Shown here one piece after another: positions 1-8,439 of a stretch of 64,000 nucleotides of DNA. The notes beneath the pieces are model-generated. The model did not search any database. It was not told the DNA's origin and saw nothing but the letters and a program-made list of their open reading frames with translations. Numbering within the stretch: the stretch's first letter is position 1; the number at the start of each line of letters is the position of its first letter. A program made the translations under genes and the position numbers. Source of the DNA: JAFEDN01 sp963697455 (GTDB lineage: Bacteria > Pseudomonadota > Gammaproteobacteria > Coxiellales > Coxiellaceae); the NCBI GenBank assembly GCA_963697455.1, contig CAVOOI010000014.1:169757-233756 (forward strand). Direction: 5' to 3'.

Positions 1-301
1 CTTTCATATAGGCGTGTTCCGTCGACCATTTTTTCAATGTGCCAGATGCCATTGCGCAGCCGGAGTCCGGATAAAGATCGTTTTTTTCCCATATCTTCCT
101 CGCTTCAGGTGGAATGCCTTGTGTGTTTTTTAAATTTTCCGCCCAGGCATCCAGTTCATTACGAAAAAAACCGATACCGGTTTTACCAATCGGTATAGTT
201 GTTAATAGTGGCCTGACTTCGCGATTGAATCGTTTGCGATTCATGCCGCAATAATGAGGTGCATTTTTTATTCTAATGATTGCAGGCAAAATATTTTGCA
301 C
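1..301 (-). CDS. Excisionase/AlpA-like phage regulator, partial (3' end outside window)
   Basis: This leftward reading frame runs off position 1. I place the start at the GTG at 301-299 because AAGGA lies 6 bases upstream of it; the frame is closed by a TAA at 365-367. The protein has the pattern of short prophage DNA-binding proteins: IIRIKNAPHYCGMNRKRFN, then EVRPLLTTIPIGKTGIGF and an LDAW motif, resembling AlpA/excisionase-type regulators. Such proteins usually control excision or late regulation of integrated elements. Its divergent position from the HTH gene at 622 suggests a regulatory region between them. The family call rests on remembered motif similarity only. Confidence 0.6.
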   Translation of the reverse strand, partial: MQNILPAIIRIKNAPHYCGMNRKRFNREVRPLLTTIPIGKTGIGFFRNELDAWAENLKNTQGIPPEARKIWEKNDLYPDSGCAMASGTLKKWSTEHAYMK

Positions 302-395
302 TATACTTTCCTTTACTGGCTGATTTTCAGCATTAAAATGCAAAAACGATTTTATCCGTGGATTTTATCCACTTTTTCCTAATCAGCCCGTTTAG

Positions 396-409
396 CCACA
401 TGAATGTGG
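396..409. promoter_or_regulatory. Perfect 14-bp palindromic site, possible operator
   Basis: CCACATGAATGTGG is a 6-bp inverted repeat with a 2-base centre. It sits between the leftward excisionase-like gene and the rightward HTH gene, where a phage-type repressor would be expected to bind. Function is inferred from position and symmetry only. Confidence 0.3.
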
Positions 410-435
410 TTAAAAAATAAAATTCTATCTGTCCT

Positions 436-466
436 CGTTGGGTTTCATCCCAGCGTTAAATTTTTT
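436..466 (+). terminator. Candidate rho-independent terminator
   Basis: CGTTGGG and CCCAGCG form a 7-bp stem (one G-T pair) around TTTCAT. After TTAAA comes a run of six T. No convincing plus-strand gene lies upstream in the window, so it may end a short untranslated transcript or be fortuitous. Confidence 0.35.
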
Positions 467-563
467 CATCTTGCACTTTTTAAAAGTCGGCGAGACGTAT
501 TTTCTTTTCCTGATTTTTTATCGTGATCTCCTTCAAAACATGTCTCATTGACTGTGGTTATCT

Positions 564-606
564 TAACTAAAAAAGAAGTCGCCCGAACGACTTATTTTTT
601 AGTTAG
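564..606. terminator. Bidirectional hairpin terminator
   Basis: A long inverted repeat: the arm CTAAAAAAGAAGTCG pairs with CGACTTATTTTTTAG (one mismatch) around CCCGAA. The AAGTCG/CGACTT core is flanked by an A-run on one side and a T-run on the other, which is typical of a bidirectional intrinsic terminator. It ends about 16 bases before the HTH gene at 622, insulating that gene from plus-strand transcription from the left. Confidence 0.6.
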
Positions 607-621
607 CATGAAATCCATTGC

Positions 622-1506
622 ATGGAAAAAATGCTGATTATGATGAAACGGAACGGGATGACACATCGCCATTGGTTACAGGTGGCTATTAACTACTGCG
701 GAGGCAGAGGAAACCTGGCGCAACTCATTGGCGTTGATACTCCACGGATTACCGATTGGCTCAATCACGGTAATACTATTTCCCTAGAAAATGCGATAAA
801 AATTGAATATGCCACTCAGGGCGCTGTCAATCGTCTGCAATTAACGCCTCATCTCGATAAGAAATTAAGAAATCAAATTAAAGCTGAATATGAAGCCGCA
901 CAAAACGCCAGACCTCCTTTGGGCTTTAAACAAAGAGTGGCCTTGGGTCTGGCGATTGAAATAGCGCTGGGAGTTCGTAAAGGAGTCAGAAGTGATCGTT
1001 TACTTAGGGAAAAATTTCCCAAAGTAGAGGATAACGGGAATGATTTTTTTTCGTCTCAACAGTTACATAAAGGGAGAACGGAGGAAATAGCCAACCATTA
1101 TGCCCGATTGGGTAATTATAAATCCTATCAAAAAGCTAAGAGAATTGTTCAATGGGGTATTCCTGAACTCATTGACGCAATGGATCACGATTTCCCCATC
1201 GATCGAGCGGTCAAAATAGTTCAAAACCCACCTGAAAAACAGCGATATTTATTGAGTTTACACGATAAACAGATGATCAGGGAATTACGCACGACATCGA
1301 ATGAAAAATCCGGAAGTAAAAAAACGTTACCGAAAGAAAATAGGAAAGATCAGCCAGAAATAATATCCAAGAGAATTATAAATCCTACTGAGGAAAAGAA
1401 TCTTCCAGAGATCAATATGACAGAAAAGTCAGAGAGCTATTTTTCAGGCTATGTCGCTGACCATGGCCTGGGCATTATTAAGTTTTGTCGGTTTATTGAA
1501 ATTTGA
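622..1506 (+). CDS. YdaS/Cro-like HTH protein with ParB-like C-terminal segment
   Basis: A 294-aa protein. Residues about 15-75 (AINYCGGRGNLAQLIGVD...ITDWLNHG...ISLENAIKIE) match the Cro-superfamily YdaS-type helix-turn-helix, which in prophages acts as a repressor or toxin-antitoxin-like regulator. The middle (about 145-220) contains repeated YQKAKRIVQWGIPELIDAM-like segments resembling the central HTH region of ParB-type proteins. The C-terminus is charged and probably disordered. Three ATG codons (622, 631, 640) compete for the start and none has a strong ribosome site. The gene lies 20 bp before the phage replication gene and is probably co-transcribed with it. Likely role: control of the phage-type replication or excision functions. 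Confidence 0.6.
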   Translation: MEKMLIMMKRNGMTHRHWLQVAINYCGGRGNLAQLIGVDTPRITDWLNHGNTISLENAIKIEYATQGAVNRLQLTPHLDKKLRNQIKAEYEAAQNARPPLGFKQRVALGLAIEIALGVRKGVRSDRLLREKFPKVEDNGNDFFSSQQLHKGRTEEIANHYARLGNYKSYQKAKRIVQWGIPELIDAMDHDFPIDRAVKIVQNPPEKQRYLLSLHDKQMIRELRTTSNEKSGSKKTLPKENRKDQPEIISKRIINPTEEKNLPEINMTEKSESYFSGYVADHGLGIIKFCRFIEI

Positions 1507-1526
1507 AATAAAAAGGAGGGATTGTC

Positions 1527-2609
1527 ATGAGCAAAATCAGAACCGTAAAACCCGAGTTATTTCGGCACGAGCAACTGTTTGAAGCTGAGCAAAGCAGTGG
1601 ATTACCGTTGAGATTGATTTTTATCGGATTATTTACGGTGGTGGATGCGGAAGGTCGCTTTCGGTGGCGACCCCGGCAATTGAAGCTGGATATTTTGCCT
1701 TATGACGAGATTAATTTCAGTGCGGTTCTTTCGGCGCTGTCAGAATTTGGTTTTATTCAACGCTATGAATATGAAGGTGAATGTTACGGTTACATTCCGA
1801 CCTGGCGTAAGCATCAAAGTATTAATCAGCGGGAACCAGAAAGTGTATTGCCCGATCCCCAGCGATGTATCGCTATGAGGCCGCCAGTATTACATCGACC
1901 GGTTTATGCTTCTCCTCTGCAACACCCAGATCGACAGGTGTCTGTACCGACAACACCTCGTTCGGCATCAAGCGCCTGTTCACAACTCCGCATATGCAAG
2001 CACAGCAACAGAAATGCCCACAAATTCAGCGCCAATTTCTTCGAGTGGTTCATTATCGAATCAACAGGCACTGCCAGAGCTTCAATCTACAGTTGCTAAA
2101 CTCTGCACGGACTTGCCTATGCAGAACAGAGAGACGCATAAGTCGGATTCTGTTTTGCATATCGCAGACCCGGTTACGCCTATGCCTGCATCGTTGAAAT
2201 GGAAATGGAAATGGAAGTGGAAATGGAAGTGGAACTGGAAGGGGAAATGGAATTGGAAAAGGAAATGGAAGGGAAATGGAAAAGTAAACACCCACACACT
2301 CGTGCAGCTCCTGAGCCCGTAATCGAAATTTTTGCACACTGGCAACGCGTGATGGATCACCCCAAGGCCGTGCTGGACAAGCAGCGACGGCGCTTTATCC
2401 AGCTAGCGTTAGACAAGGGCTACAGCGCCAGAGATCTGTGCCAGGCGATCACCGGTTGCAGTTTGACGCCCCATAACCGAGGTCATAACGACCGCGGTGA
2501 GCGTTACGATGGGTTGCACTTGATTCTGCGTTCAGCTGACCAGATCGACCGGTTTATCCGCAACGCGCAGCATCCGCCAAAGCGCAGAACAAGGCGGAAC
2601 AACGGCTGA
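1527..2609 (+). pseudogene. Phage replisome-organiser (O-type) replication protein, frame-disrupted
   Basis: The start (1527) follows an AAAAGGAGG ribosome site. The N-terminus (KIRTVKPELFRHEQLFE, LPLRLIFIGLFTVVDAEGRF, RWRPRQLKLDILPYDEINF) is typical of prophage replication-initiation/replisome-organiser proteins. The C-terminus, in the same frame from about 2199 (IEIFAHWQRVMDHPKAVLD, TPHNRGHNDRGERYDG, DRFIRNAQHPPK), is the matching conserved end. Between about 1935 and 2200 the plausible linker (Ser/Thr/Pro-rich, reading HNSAYASTATEMPTNSAPI) lies in the +1 frame, and the original frame contains stops at 2097 and downstream. The gene therefore needs two compensating shifts, or sequence correction, to make one protein. 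A GGAAAT-type repeat tract sits at the second junction. Confidence 0.6.
2197..2282 (+). repeat. Degenerate GGAAAT hexanucleotide tract inside the replication gene
   Basis: About fourteen imperfect 6-bp units. In the frame that continues into the conserved C-terminus it encodes alternating Glu and Met/Val/Leu; in the neighbouring frame it reads alternating Lys-Trp. Unit gain or loss would not change frame, but the tract lies where the reading frame must switch back. Confidence 0.75.
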
Positions 2610-2658
2610 ACGGCAATATCCAGGCCGCTCAGACTTGGCTACAGCAGGAGGCGTAACC

Positions 2659-3321
2659 GTGGAAGCAGCCGACAAAAGGCCATTTGCCAGACTTATCACC
2701 GGTCTGGCGCAAACGTTTCAGACGCCCATCAGTGCCAGCGATCTGGAAAATTACTGGCGCTGGCTCCGGCCTTATCCCCTGCCTGCGATTGAGCAAGCGG
2801 TGGTGAATTTTTGCCGTAGCCCGGATGCGCACCAGTTTTTTCCGAAGCCGGGAGAATTGGTGGCGGCGGTGGAGGGTGGTAGCACCGGCCAGGCGTTGCG
2901 GGCCTGGAGCAAGGTCATGCATGCCATTCGTCGAGCTGGTGCCTACCGAACTGTCGTGTTTGACGATCCGTTGATTCACTCGGTGGTTTGGGACATGGGT
3001 GGTTGGCAGAGTTTATGCGCCATGCTGACTCGTGACGAGTCTTTTCGGGCGCGTGAGTTTGAAAAGCGGTATACCAGCTATTTGTCTCGCCCGCCCTCTG
3101 TTTATCCTCGGCAGTTGACCGGTATCTCTGACACCGCCAATGCTGCTAGGGGATACCAGCCCACTTCTGCGCCCATGTTGATTGGCGATGAGCAAAAAGC
3201 GTTACAGGTCTTGAAGACCGGGCGAGAAGCCAACCAGTTACTGTCATTTAAGCCCTTATCACTGGAGCAATATGCTCAATGTTTGTTAACGAATAAAACC
3301 CCAGAGGATTCTTCAGTATGA
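2659..3321 (+). CDS. Phage replication partner protein (P-type, DUF6475-like)
   Basis: I choose the GTG at 2659 (VEAADKRPFARL) because GGAGG precedes it by 8 bases. This gives 220 aa. The N-terminal half (ITGLAQTFQTPISASDLEN, YPLPAIEQAV, FFPKPGELV) and the second half (ALRAWSKVMHAIRRAGAYRT, VVFDDPLIHSVVWDMGGW, FRAREFEKRY) match phage proteins usually found just after replisome-organiser genes. They are thought to act as helicase loaders or P-like partners. The gene follows the O-type gene by about 50 bp and overlaps the next gene by 4 bp (ATGA), so translation is probably coupled to the response regulator. Confidence 0.6.
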   Translation: MEAADKRPFARLITGLAQTFQTPISASDLENYWRWLRPYPLPAIEQAVVNFCRSPDAHQFFPKPGELVAAVEGGSTGQALRAWSKVMHAIRRAGAYRTVVFDDPLIHSVVWDMGGWQSLCAMLTRDESFRAREFEKRYTSYLSRPPSVYPRQLTGISDTANAARGYQPTSAPMLIGDEQKALQVLKTGREANQLLSFKPLSLEQYAQCLLTNKTPEDSSV

Positions 3322-3914
3322 TTTCAGTTATTTTTATTGATCAGGATTTAATGTTTTGCCAATTGTTGCAGAAAATAGTGAGTCATCGAGAAATCATAGT
3401 CATTGGCGAGGCGACCACCGGCGCGAAAGGGATTGAACTGATTCGCAAACACAAACAAAAATCGCCGTTAGTCATTTTAATCAATACTCAACTATCTGAT
3501 ATGTCGGGAGAGGCTGTTTGTCGTTTTATTCACCGACATTGGCCGCATATGCTTTGCATTTATCAGTTGAATACTTTACATTGGCCGACCCTCAGCCGTT
3601 TGATTGATTCTCCCGCCAAAGGGTTTGTGACCAAAGAAGCCTGTTATTTAAACCTGGAAGCGATCAGGATGGTGGGAGCAGGCAAGACTTATCTGCAACC
3701 GGATCTGGCTTTAGGATTATTGGATTATCGTATTCAGCCTGAAAAACTACAATCATCCTTTGAAAAATTATCTGCCCGCGAATATGAAATTTTGAATTTA
3801 TTGGCGAAAAATAAAACCTATGATGAAATCGTGAGTGTCATGCATGTCAGTATCAAAACGATCTATAATCTCAAGATGTCGGCTTTTAAAAAATTATCGA
3901 TTGTCCTCTCGTGA
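3318..3914 (+). CDS. Degenerate LuxR/GacA-type response regulator (receiver Asp replaced by Asn)
   Basis: A 198-aa protein with a receiver-like domain (1-120) and a C-terminal LuxR-type HTH (about 150-195: LSAREYEILNLLAKNKTYDEI...VSIKTIYNLKMSAFKKL). The expected phospho-acceptor position reads ILINTQLSD, with Asn56 instead of Asp. The second acidic-pair position reads IDQD and the switch-Lys region reads GFVTKEA. The protein is therefore probably not regulated by classical phosphorylation. Its start overlaps the P-type phage gene by ATGA, which is unusual: a GacA-like regulator embedded in a phage replication operon. It may control the element itself. Compare the intact GacA-like protein at 18229. 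Confidence 0.8.
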   Translation: MISVIFIDQDLMFCQLLQKIVSHREIIVIGEATTGAKGIELIRKHKQKSPLVILINTQLSDMSGEAVCRFIHRHWPHMLCIYQLNTLHWPTLSRLIDSPAKGFVTKEACYLNLEAIRMVGAGKTYLQPDLALGLLDYRIQPEKLQSSFEKLSAREYEILNLLAKNKTYDEIVSVMHVSIKTIYNLKMSAFKKLSIVLS

Positions 3915-4139
3915 TCAGTTATGTGAATTTATGGGTCGATTATGTTGTCTGCAAAAATCAGATAGAAGATCACAATCAGTCTGCTCAGGCGATTGTTAAA
4001 CATTCGTAATGAGCTATGGCCATTATAAGTCCATTTGTCAGGCTGCATAGATTTTCTTCCAGGCACAAATCTTGCTAACGCAGATTGCGTTGCCACAATA
4101 AATCATAAGCAAAAGCCAACATTATTTTTATTTTTAAAT
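3915..4139. other. Intergenic, convergent ends
   Basis: 225 bp between the LuxR gene (rightward) and the kinase gene (leftward). I see no convincing gene, and no clear intrinsic terminator with a T-run. Confidence 0.5.
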
Positions 4140-7100
4140 CTAAGACATCGATGCATAGTGAGGAGTATGATTACCGGGTTCATCATCTTTTTTTGCTGGC
4201 GCTTTACTAGAACCCTTATTTTCCTTACTCTCCGCAGCTTGGAATAACCGATATAGCCCGCCTGATAGCTCTTTGGCTGTAGGGCGCTCGGATGGTTGCC
4301 AACAACGGCGTATCAACTTGGCAAATGCAGGTTCACAATCTTGGGGTATGGTTTTCTGTTCGAGTCCTCTCTCAATTTTTTCTTTCTTGAAATCTTCTGG
4401 TTTAACGCCTTGAAATGGTATGCGATATTCTGGTTTAGGTACTAGCTCCCATAAAATCATACCGAAAGCATAAATGTCTATAGAGTAATCTGCTTCTGGC
4501 GGCTGATCGTTGAATAACTCAGGCGCCATCCATCCAGGGGTACCTTTGGGACCCTTGGTTTCTCTCGCGCTGACTTCTTCCGATTTCACCTTCGCAAAAC
4601 CAAAGTCGCCAATTTTAGCGAGGGAACTATTAAGATCACCTTCCTTATACACATATTTCAGCAGCACATTTACACTTTTTAAATCTCGATGCAGAATTTT
4701 GTTTTCATGTAATATCTGCAATCCATGGCTCACACCTAGAGCAATGCTATAAATGACTACTAACGGCAGCTTCGGTTTTTCCCGAAGTAGACCATACAAT
4801 GAGCCGCCTTTCATTAATTCCATAACCAAATAAAAATAATGATTTTTTATACAAACACCTCGTAATATCACCAAGTGATCGGATTTTGTCGAGTGCGAAA
4901 CCATTGTTTCAGCTTCTCGCTTTAATGTTTTTTGATCAGGATTCAAATATTGAAGATTTAATTTCTTAATAGCCACCTGCTCACCGTTATAAGTACCTGG
5001 ATGAACCGTGCCATAAGCCCCTTTACCTAACTGAACGTCATGAAAGATTTCCAGGTCAGCAGGATCAATTTCAAAGGATACCGGTACCACATATTCTTTT
5101 TTCTTCTCCATTTGATACGGAAAAGTCGGGGGCACGGGTGATTTTGCAATGACAGGACTTTTTTCATTACAAGGTAGGGGTAATAAATCCGTCTTCTCCT
5201 TAGGGACACTGATGAGCGATGAGTATGCAATAATATTATTGGAATGAGATAACGCCTGTAATGCTACTTCTTTTTTCTTCTCATCCCTTGAGTACGAAGA
5301 AGGAAGCGGGGATAACTGTATAATGACTGGACTTTGCTTGTCCTCCTTTGCATCATTGTGTGATTCTAATAGATCTGCCTTTTTCTCAACAGGAATGGGT
5401 GACGAAGCTTTCTTTTCTACGGGCATTATGACTCTTGATGCTTGCCGACGCCACATCCGCAAGCTCATATATCTCAAGAAGACGGCTAAACCAAGACCTC
5501 CCATGACGCCAACGATCACCCTAGGAGTATATAAGAAGGCTATGATAGCGGTTAGCCGTGTAGGTGAAGGCGTTGAAGAAGGTTTAGCGGTGGAGAACAG
5601 CTGAGCGTAAACCCCCCAATCATCACCATCTTGCCCACAGCCATCCCAGGCAATCACAAAGCTGCCATCGCTAAACGTGCCTACACTAGGATTTCCCTGC
5701 CAACCTGTCGTATACCTGTTAACCGGAAACTCACGACCTAACATGACACCACTGGGGCTATAACGCTGAGCGTAAACCCCCCAATCATCACCATCTTGCC
5801 CATAACTCTGCCAGGCAATCACAAAGCCACCGTCGCTAAACGTGCCTACACTGGGATTTCCTTGCCAACCTTTCTTATACGTATTAACCGGAAACTCACG
5901 GCCTAACACAGCACCACTGGGGCTATAATGCTGAGCGTACACCCCCCAATCATCACCATCTTGCTTATCGCTTTGCCAGGCAATCACAAAGCCACCATCG
6001 CTAAACGTACCAACACTCGGATTTTCTTGAGAAAATTTCGTATAGGTATTGACCAGAAACTCACGCTCACGGCCTGACACGGTGCCACTGGGGCTAAAGC
6101 ACTGCGCGTATACACCATTACTATCACCATCTTGCTTATCGCTTTGCCAGGCAATCACAAAGCTACCATCGCTAAATGTACCGATACTCGGATTTTCTTG
6201 AGAAAATTCCGTATATGTATTGACATAAAACTCACGGCCTAACATAGAGCCACTGGAGCTATAGCGTTGTGCGTATACACCATATCTATCATCATCTTGC
6301 CAGCTCTGCCAGGCAATCACAAAGCCGCCATCGCTAAACGTGCCTACACTAGGATTTTCTTGCCAATTTTCCGTATACGTATTGACCTGAAATTCACTGC
6401 CTAACATAACGCTACTGGGGCTATAGCGCTGAGCATATACACCATTGTGATCACTATCTTGCTTATCGCTTTGCCAGACAATCACAAAGCCGCCATCGCT
6501 AAACGTGCCTACACTAGGATTTTCTTGCCAACTTTTCGTATACGTATTGACCTGAAATTCCCTAGAATCCCATTCTTCAATATCGACAGCTAATAATCGA
6601 CGGGCATGGGAGGGAACCATAGCTGAAGAAATGGTCGATGATTTAGCAGGTGATAACGCCCCAATTTCAGCGGAAGAACCGGGCGTGGTTTCCAGGTCTT
6701 GAATATCAACGATCAGTTCAGGAATCGACAGAGTTTGTAGAGAGTTGTTTTCAGTTTTACTCTCTAATTCATTTTCCAGCGCTATCATTGTTAGCGCATT
6801 CCGATAACGTTTTAATGCTTCAATGCTCGCCTGTCGGTTTTGGGCAATCTCATTGTATCTCATGACAACACTGGCGTCATCAGAGTCAAAAAACTGCTGC
6901 AAGCCATTAAACGCCCAACCTCTTAACCGGCTGGTATAACTGGACATGGGGGAAGCTTTTCGCGATTGAGATAAGTGCTGTTCCGCTTGGGTTTTTAGTT
7001 TAATGATCTTCTGGTAATCTACCTGTAATTTCTGAATGGTTTTGTCCAAAGCTGCCTGCAATCGCCGTTGCTGAGGTGCATCCGGTTCTTCCATAAAAGC

Positions 7101-7286
7101 GGCATGCGCTGTTTGTAATTCCTCGGCTATCATACGATCCGTTTGTTCGGCAGCATAGATCGCTGGGCGCAAATCTTCCCAACCCAAATCCGTTAACACT
7201 TGCTGCGCCACTGATAACAGACTGTTGTTTACCAGGCTTGTATTGAAAGCTGACGGTTTAGCCAGCATCAATGAATCGTTTCGCAT
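4140..7286 (-). CDS. Transmembrane receptor-like protein kinase: beta-propeller-type repeats, TM helix, TKL-like kinase domain
   Basis: 1048 aa. Residues 1-230 are mostly helical, with coiled-coil-like stretches. Residues about 242-563 hold six tandem ~50-aa repeats (pattern FxVNTYT...QxNPSVGTFSDGGFVIAWQS then GVYAQRYSPSG), like repeats found in bacterial adhesins and probably forming a six-bladed propeller. A hydrophobic helix (about 579-605) is followed by a basic patch RYMSLRMWRRQ. A linker of about 120 residues with VEKKA/SPV repeats leads to a protein kinase domain (about 738-1017). That domain has a GKGAYG loop (754-759), VAIK Lys774, HRDLKSVN (Asp868), DFG (894-896), GTPGWMAPE (915-923) and a final CWQPSERPT, so all catalytic elements are present. 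HRDLKSVN and GTPGWMAPE resemble the eukaryotic tyrosine-kinase-like group. No Sec signal is obvious at the N-terminus. The role is probably signalling or effector; the target is unknown. Confidence 0.85.
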   Translation of the reverse strand: MRNDSLMLAKPSAFNTSLVNNSLLSVAQQVLTDLGWEDLRPAIYAAEQTDRMIAEELQTAHAAFMEEPDAPQQRRLQAALDKTIQKLQVDYQKIIKLKTQAEQHLSQSRKASPMSSYTSRLRGWAFNGLQQFFDSDDASVVMRYNEIAQNRQASIEALKRYRNALTMIALENELESKTENNSLQTLSIPELIVDIQDLETTPGSSAEIGALSPAKSSTISSAMVPSHARRLLAVDIEEWDSREFQVNTYTKSWQENPSVGTFSDGGFVIVWQSDKQDSDHNGVYAQRYSPSSVMLGSEFQVNTYTENWQENPSVGTFSDGGFVIAWQSWQDDDRYGVYAQRYSSSGSMLGREFYVNTYTEFSQENPSIGTFSDGSFVIAWQSDKQDGDSNGVYAQCFSPSGTVSGREREFLVNTYTKFSQENPSVGTFSDGGFVIAWQSDKQDGDDWGVYAQHYSPSGAVLGREFPVNTYKKGWQGNPSVGTFSDGGFVIAWQSYGQDGDDWGVYAQRYSPSGVMLGREFPVNRYTTGWQGNPSVGTFSDGSFVIAWDGCGQDGDDWGVYAQLFSTAKPSSTPSPTRLTAIIAFLYTPRVIVGVMGGLGLAVFLRYMSLRMWRRQASRVIMPVEKKASSPIPVEKKADLLESHNDAKEDKQSPVIIQLSPLPSSYSRDEKKKEVALQALSHSNNIIAYSSLISVPKEKTDLLPLPCNEKSPVIAKSPVPPTFPYQMEKKKEYVVPVSFEIDPADLEIFHDVQLGKGAYGTVHPGTYNGEQVAIKKLNLQYLNPDQKTLKREAETMVSHSTKSDHLVILRGVCIKNHYFYLVMELMKGGSLYGLLREKPKLPLVVIYSIALGVSHGLQILHENKILHRDLKSVNVLLKYVYKEGDLNSSLAKIGDFGFAKVKSEEVSARETKGPKGTPGWMAPELFNDQPPEADYSIDIYAFGMILWELVPKPEYRIPFQGVKPEDFKKEKIERGLEQKTIPQDCEPAFAKLIRRCWQPSERPTAKELSGGLYRLFQAAESKENKGSSKAPAKKDDEPGNHTPHYASMS
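5597..6560 (-). repeat. Six tandem ~150-bp repeats encoding the kinase ectodomain
   Basis: The repeats recur about every 150-160 bp, each carrying sequences such as GCCATCGCTAAACGT and GGCAATCACAAAG on the plus strand. They differ mostly at a few codons. Near-identity between units suggests recent internal duplication or gene conversion and makes copy number liable to change. Confidence 0.85.
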
Positions 7287-7485
7287 AGATCAACTCCTTT
7301 GAAGTAAAAATTAAAATTCAGCCATTGAATCTCGATGGTTATTTAAATGCTGGATACGCTTTTCGATAATCCGTTCTATTTTCTAAAAGAAAATTTCTGG
7401 CTGCGATAAATTTTTTATTTTCAGCGGAGGAAAACTTTCTTTTGGTTGTCCTGGATGCTGAAGATATTTTTAGGCTAATCCAAAA
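7287..7485. other. Intergenic upstream of the kinase gene
   Basis: About 200 AT-rich bp between the kinase start and the 3' end of the Fis-like gene (both leftward). The kinase has a fair ribosome site (AAAGGAG) 6-8 bases before its ATG. No clear sigma-70 promoter pair was identified. Confidence 0.4.
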
Positions 7486-7821
7486 CTATTGCTTTTTTTT
7501 CTTTAGATTTAAAAATCCGTAAAGCTGCATTTTCTTGCGCAAAGTTCCACGGCTGATATTTAACAATTTGGCTGCCGCGCTTTGATTATCGCCCGAATAT
7601 TTCAGCACCACTTCTAATAATGGCGACTCGATTTCTGCGAGGAATAATTCATAAAGATTGGCTGGTTCTGCACCTTCCAACTTAACGAAATACTCTTGCA
7701 ATGCTGCACGCATGCTATCGCGCAGGGTAGCAGATTTTGGTAACGATGACGCTCCGGCATGAGTATCTGGCGCAATCGTGTTGATGTCGTGTTCGGTGGT
7801 TTGTTCTATGATTCGGTTCAT
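7486..7821 (-). CDS. Fis-family DNA-binding protein
   Basis: 111 aa. The C-terminal 60 residues (SPLLEVVLKYSGDNQSAAA, LLNISRGTLRKKMQLYGFL) match the Fis/NtrC C-terminal helix-turn-helix, including the RGTLRKK recognition-helix signature. The N-terminal extension of about 45 residues is element-specific. Fis proteins bend DNA and affect promoters, recombination and replication, and Legionella-type bacteria carry several paralogues. A paralogue next to an effector-like kinase and upstream of two-component genes suggests control of this accessory region. The gene ends with a run of lysines and is followed by about 200 bp before the kinase. Confidence 0.8.
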   Translation of the reverse strand: MNRIIEQTTEHDINTIAPDTHAGASSLPKSATLRDSMRAALQEYFVKLEGAEPANLYELFLAEIESPLLEVVLKYSGDNQSAAAKLLNISRGTLRKKMQLYGFLNLKKKKQ

Positions 7822-8439
7822 TTATCACTCCTGATAGTTGGAAATCCATGCCTTTTCGTTGGCTTATCTTTTTCTATGGGACTATAGTGCCGACCATCTT
7901 AATGATCTTGCGAAAAAAAGTCAAAAAAAGCAGGCATTTTTAGGTGATAGAGTGATGGGTTATGTCCCAACCGGAAGGCGGTTTAATCTAGGTGACTTTA
8001 ATTTATGCAATTAGAGGCGCGCGTGGTACGGTACTTGCTTTCCGTCTCAACCTGAGTAAATATATAAGCGTACCCGGCAGGTGATGACACACCCGCCGGA
8101 ATACTAACCACCAAACAACAGGAATTGTTTAAATGGCTAAGAAGAGTCTATACGATCTGTCATCTTTTTTAAACCGCTGGTTCAGGCGGACTGAATTTCC
8201 TTTTGATAAAAGTACCGAGCTGCATATTTTTTATGCGGTTTGGTGCTGCCTCCCTGGTTTTCACCGGGTTCAGGTTCAATGGGGCGTTCGGTCGGGGACA
8301 CTGGCCAACGGCAAAGAAAAGCGCGACGATCTCTAGTGGGCGATCTTAGTACATGCGCCAGTGCGGCATGTGACCGGGATCTCCCTGCGCACGCTCACTG
8401 GCGAGGTGGCCACTTTAACCCCTCAACCAGGAAGGCGCT
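7822..8439. other. Intergenic region with doubtful small ORFs
   Basis: About 620 bp. The most plausible coding remnant starts with ATG at 8133 (MAKKSLYDLSSFLNRWF...). It is closed by TAG at 8334, but the same frame continues with protein-like sequence (ILVHAPVRHVTGISLRTLTG) to about 8464. A second frame, 8240-8443, ends with ATGA overlapping the next gene, but its Arg-rich composition does not look like a protein. None is recognisable; this may be a decayed small gene. Confidence 0.3.
8074..8099. other. Strong GC hairpin without T-run
   Basis: CCGGCAGGTG and CACCCGCCGG pair over 10 bp (one mismatch) around ATGACA. No T-run follows. It could be a leader structure for the small ORF at 8133 or a protein-binding palindrome. 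Confidence 0.35.

Noticed and set aside
350..375. DnaA boxes / replication origin near the left end
   Set aside because: TTATCC appears twice, but neither copy completes a TTATNCACA box and there is no cluster or AT-rich unwinding element pattern that I can defend.
2053..2360. Two minus-strand frames rich in Phe/Pro over the hexamer tract
   Set aside because: They are the reverse reading of the GGAAAT repeat, with no start signal and no natural composition.
4035..4247. Plus-strand open frame of 70 codons
   Set aside because: Lies mainly over the 3' end of the kinase gene on the other strand; no ribosome site and unnatural composition.
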